NCBI GenBank assembly: GCA_003508565.1
Contig: DNUI01000062.1
Coordinates: 1 to 5,989 of the forward strand
Direction: 5' to 3'
Length of the DNA stretch: 5,989 bases
From: Syntrophaceae bacterium
GTDB lineage: Bacteria > Desulfobacterota > Syntrophia > Syntrophales > UBA2185
The notes under the pieces were generated by a model, which was not told the origin of the DNA, ran no database searches, and saw only the letters and a list, made by a program, of their open reading frames with translations. Positions 5,188 through 5,989 of the stretch are shown here, piece by piece (within the stretch, counting starts at the first letter, position 1; the number at the start of each line of letters is the position of its first letter). The translations under genes were made by a program, and so were the position numbers.

Positions 5188-5989
5188 ATGTCAGTTTTTA
5201 ATCAGCACAGTCAGTACACACTTGTTGAACTGGCTAAACGAACAAATAACGGGAATCTTCTTGAAATCGCGGAAGTTCTTTCGATTACCAAGGAGATGTT
5301 TCAGGATGCCGTCTGGGTTGAGGCGAACCAGACAGCGTCCCATGTTGGGACAAAGAGGACTAATCTCCCCAGCGGAACCCATAGACAAGCGAATCAAGGC
5401 GTTGCCTCAGAGGCGTCAAGCACCAAACAGGTAGCCGAGCCGATATGCCGGCTGGAAGCTCATTCAAGAGTTGACGAGGCGATTCTCGATCTGGCCCCGG
5501 ATAAAGCAAAAGCCAGATCACAGGAAGACCTTGCCTTTGTTGAAGGCCTTGGCCAGACCATTGAAACAAACATGATCTATGGCGACATTGACACAAATCC
5601 CGAGCAGATTGACGGACTTGCAACCCGTTATGATGCTACAGCGGACGCCAATGTCATTGGTGCAAGCGGAACTGGGGATGATACTACTTCCCTTTGGATC
5701 ATCGAATGGGGGCCGATGAAAGTCCACATGATTTATCCTAAGGGTTCACAGGCCGGGTTACAGACAGAAGATATGGGGAAGCAGCTGGTCACCAATGACA
5801 CCGGTTCCACGTATTTCTGGGCGTGGTTCACGAAGTTCGTCGCGTGGTATGGCCTTTATATCCACGACGATAGATGCGTTCAGAGGATCGCGAACATTGA
5901 AACATCCGGAATTGAACACTTGCTGGATGATGATGACATCATTGAGGCATTGAATCTTCTTCCGCAGGCCGGAGGTGGTGGTTCGACTG
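5188..5989 (+). CDS. Major capsid (coat) protein, C-terminus cut by window edge
   Basis: This protein forms the icosahedral shell. 267 residues are visible before the window ends without a stop. The sequence follows the pattern I associate with the epsilon15 gp7 type of podovirus coat protein, which has an HK97-like fold. It starts with a short N-arm and LLEIAEVLSITKEMFQDAVWVEAN (residues 24-47), then the TKRTNLPSGTHRQANQGV segment (55-72), where such proteins have a conserved arginine/asparagine stretch. Next come ETNMIYGDIDTNPEQIDGLATRY (126-148), TSLWIIEWGPMKVHMIYPKGSQAGL (167-191) and DRCVQRIANIE (228-238). Epsilon15 gp7 is about 335 residues by recollection, so roughly four fifths may be present. 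The visible end is Gly-rich (QAGGGGST, 260-267). No protease or delta domain is evident, in keeping with a separate scaffold gene. Expression may be gated by the hairpin and leader just upstream. Confidence 0.92.
   Translation, partial: MSVFNQHSQYTLVELAKRTNNGNLLEIAEVLSITKEMFQDAVWVEANQTASHVGTKRTNLPSGTHRQANQGVASEASSTKQVAEPICRLEAHSRVDEAILDLAPDKAKARSQEDLAFVEGLGQTIETNMIYGDIDTNPEQIDGLATRYDATADANVIGASGTGDDTTSLWIIEWGPMKVHMIYPKGSQAGLQTEDMGKQLVTNDTGSTYFWAWFTKFVAWYGLYIHDDRCVQRIANIETSGIEHLLDDDDIIEALNLLPQAGGGGST

Noticed and set aside
5144..5190. Intrinsic terminator between scaffold and coat genes
   Set aside because: The stem is not followed by a T-run. Its 3' arm is the coat ribosome binding site and the coat ATG follows directly, so transcription must continue through it.

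Overview
The window is a stretch of the head-assembly (packaging and capsid) module of a tailed double-stranded DNA phage or prophage. All genes are on the + strand and are tightly packed, with most junctions overlapping or separated by only a few bases, so it reads as one late operon. The portal is of the T7-like 'head-to-tail connecting' type, which points to a podovirus. The gene order (large terminase, small proteins, portal, Bbp19-like protein, scaffold, major capsid protein) resembles that of podoviruses such as epsilon15 and Bordetella BPP-1. The host cannot be named from the sequence. Strong AGGAGG ribosome binding sites and mixed ATG/GTG starts only say that it is a bacterium.

Layout: 1-1317 is the large terminase, cut at its N-terminus by the window edge. 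1324-1524 and 1560-1769 are two small charged proteins that share the C-terminal sequence KTLLGE and look like paralogues. 1771-3531 is the portal. 3528-3875 is a Bbp19-like small protein. 3847-4254 is an unrecognised protein. 4220-4360 is a 46-residue GTG-started zinc-ribbon protein lying across the unknown gene's end. 4363-5109 is a scaffolding protein. 5128-5166 is a possible 12-residue leader peptide. 5188 to the window end is the major capsid protein, cut at its C-terminus. There is no RNA gene, insertion sequence, CRISPR array or convincing promoter or terminator, and no gene-free stretch longer than about 80 bases.

Together these genes build the procapsid (portal, scaffold, coat) and fill it with DNA (terminase). 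The most unusual part is the 78-base gap between scaffold and coat genes. The coat ribosome binding site lies in the 3' arm of a 15-bp hairpin (5144-5186). The 5' arm of that hairpin is the end of the 12-codon ORF, which has its own ribosome binding site. The same 5' arm can instead pair with the leader's own ribosome binding site (5118-5126). This looks like a leader-peptide translational switch for coat protein synthesis. The leader peptide also repeats a seven-residue motif from the scaffold C-terminus and lies in frame with the scaffold gene. The pairings are visible in the sequence; the regulation is inference.

Composition is uneven. Lines sampled by hand give 34 and 38 G+C of 60 in the terminase, 22 to 26 of 60 in the portal-to-scaffold part, and 36 of 60 in the coat gene. 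This hints at modular origin but is not proof.
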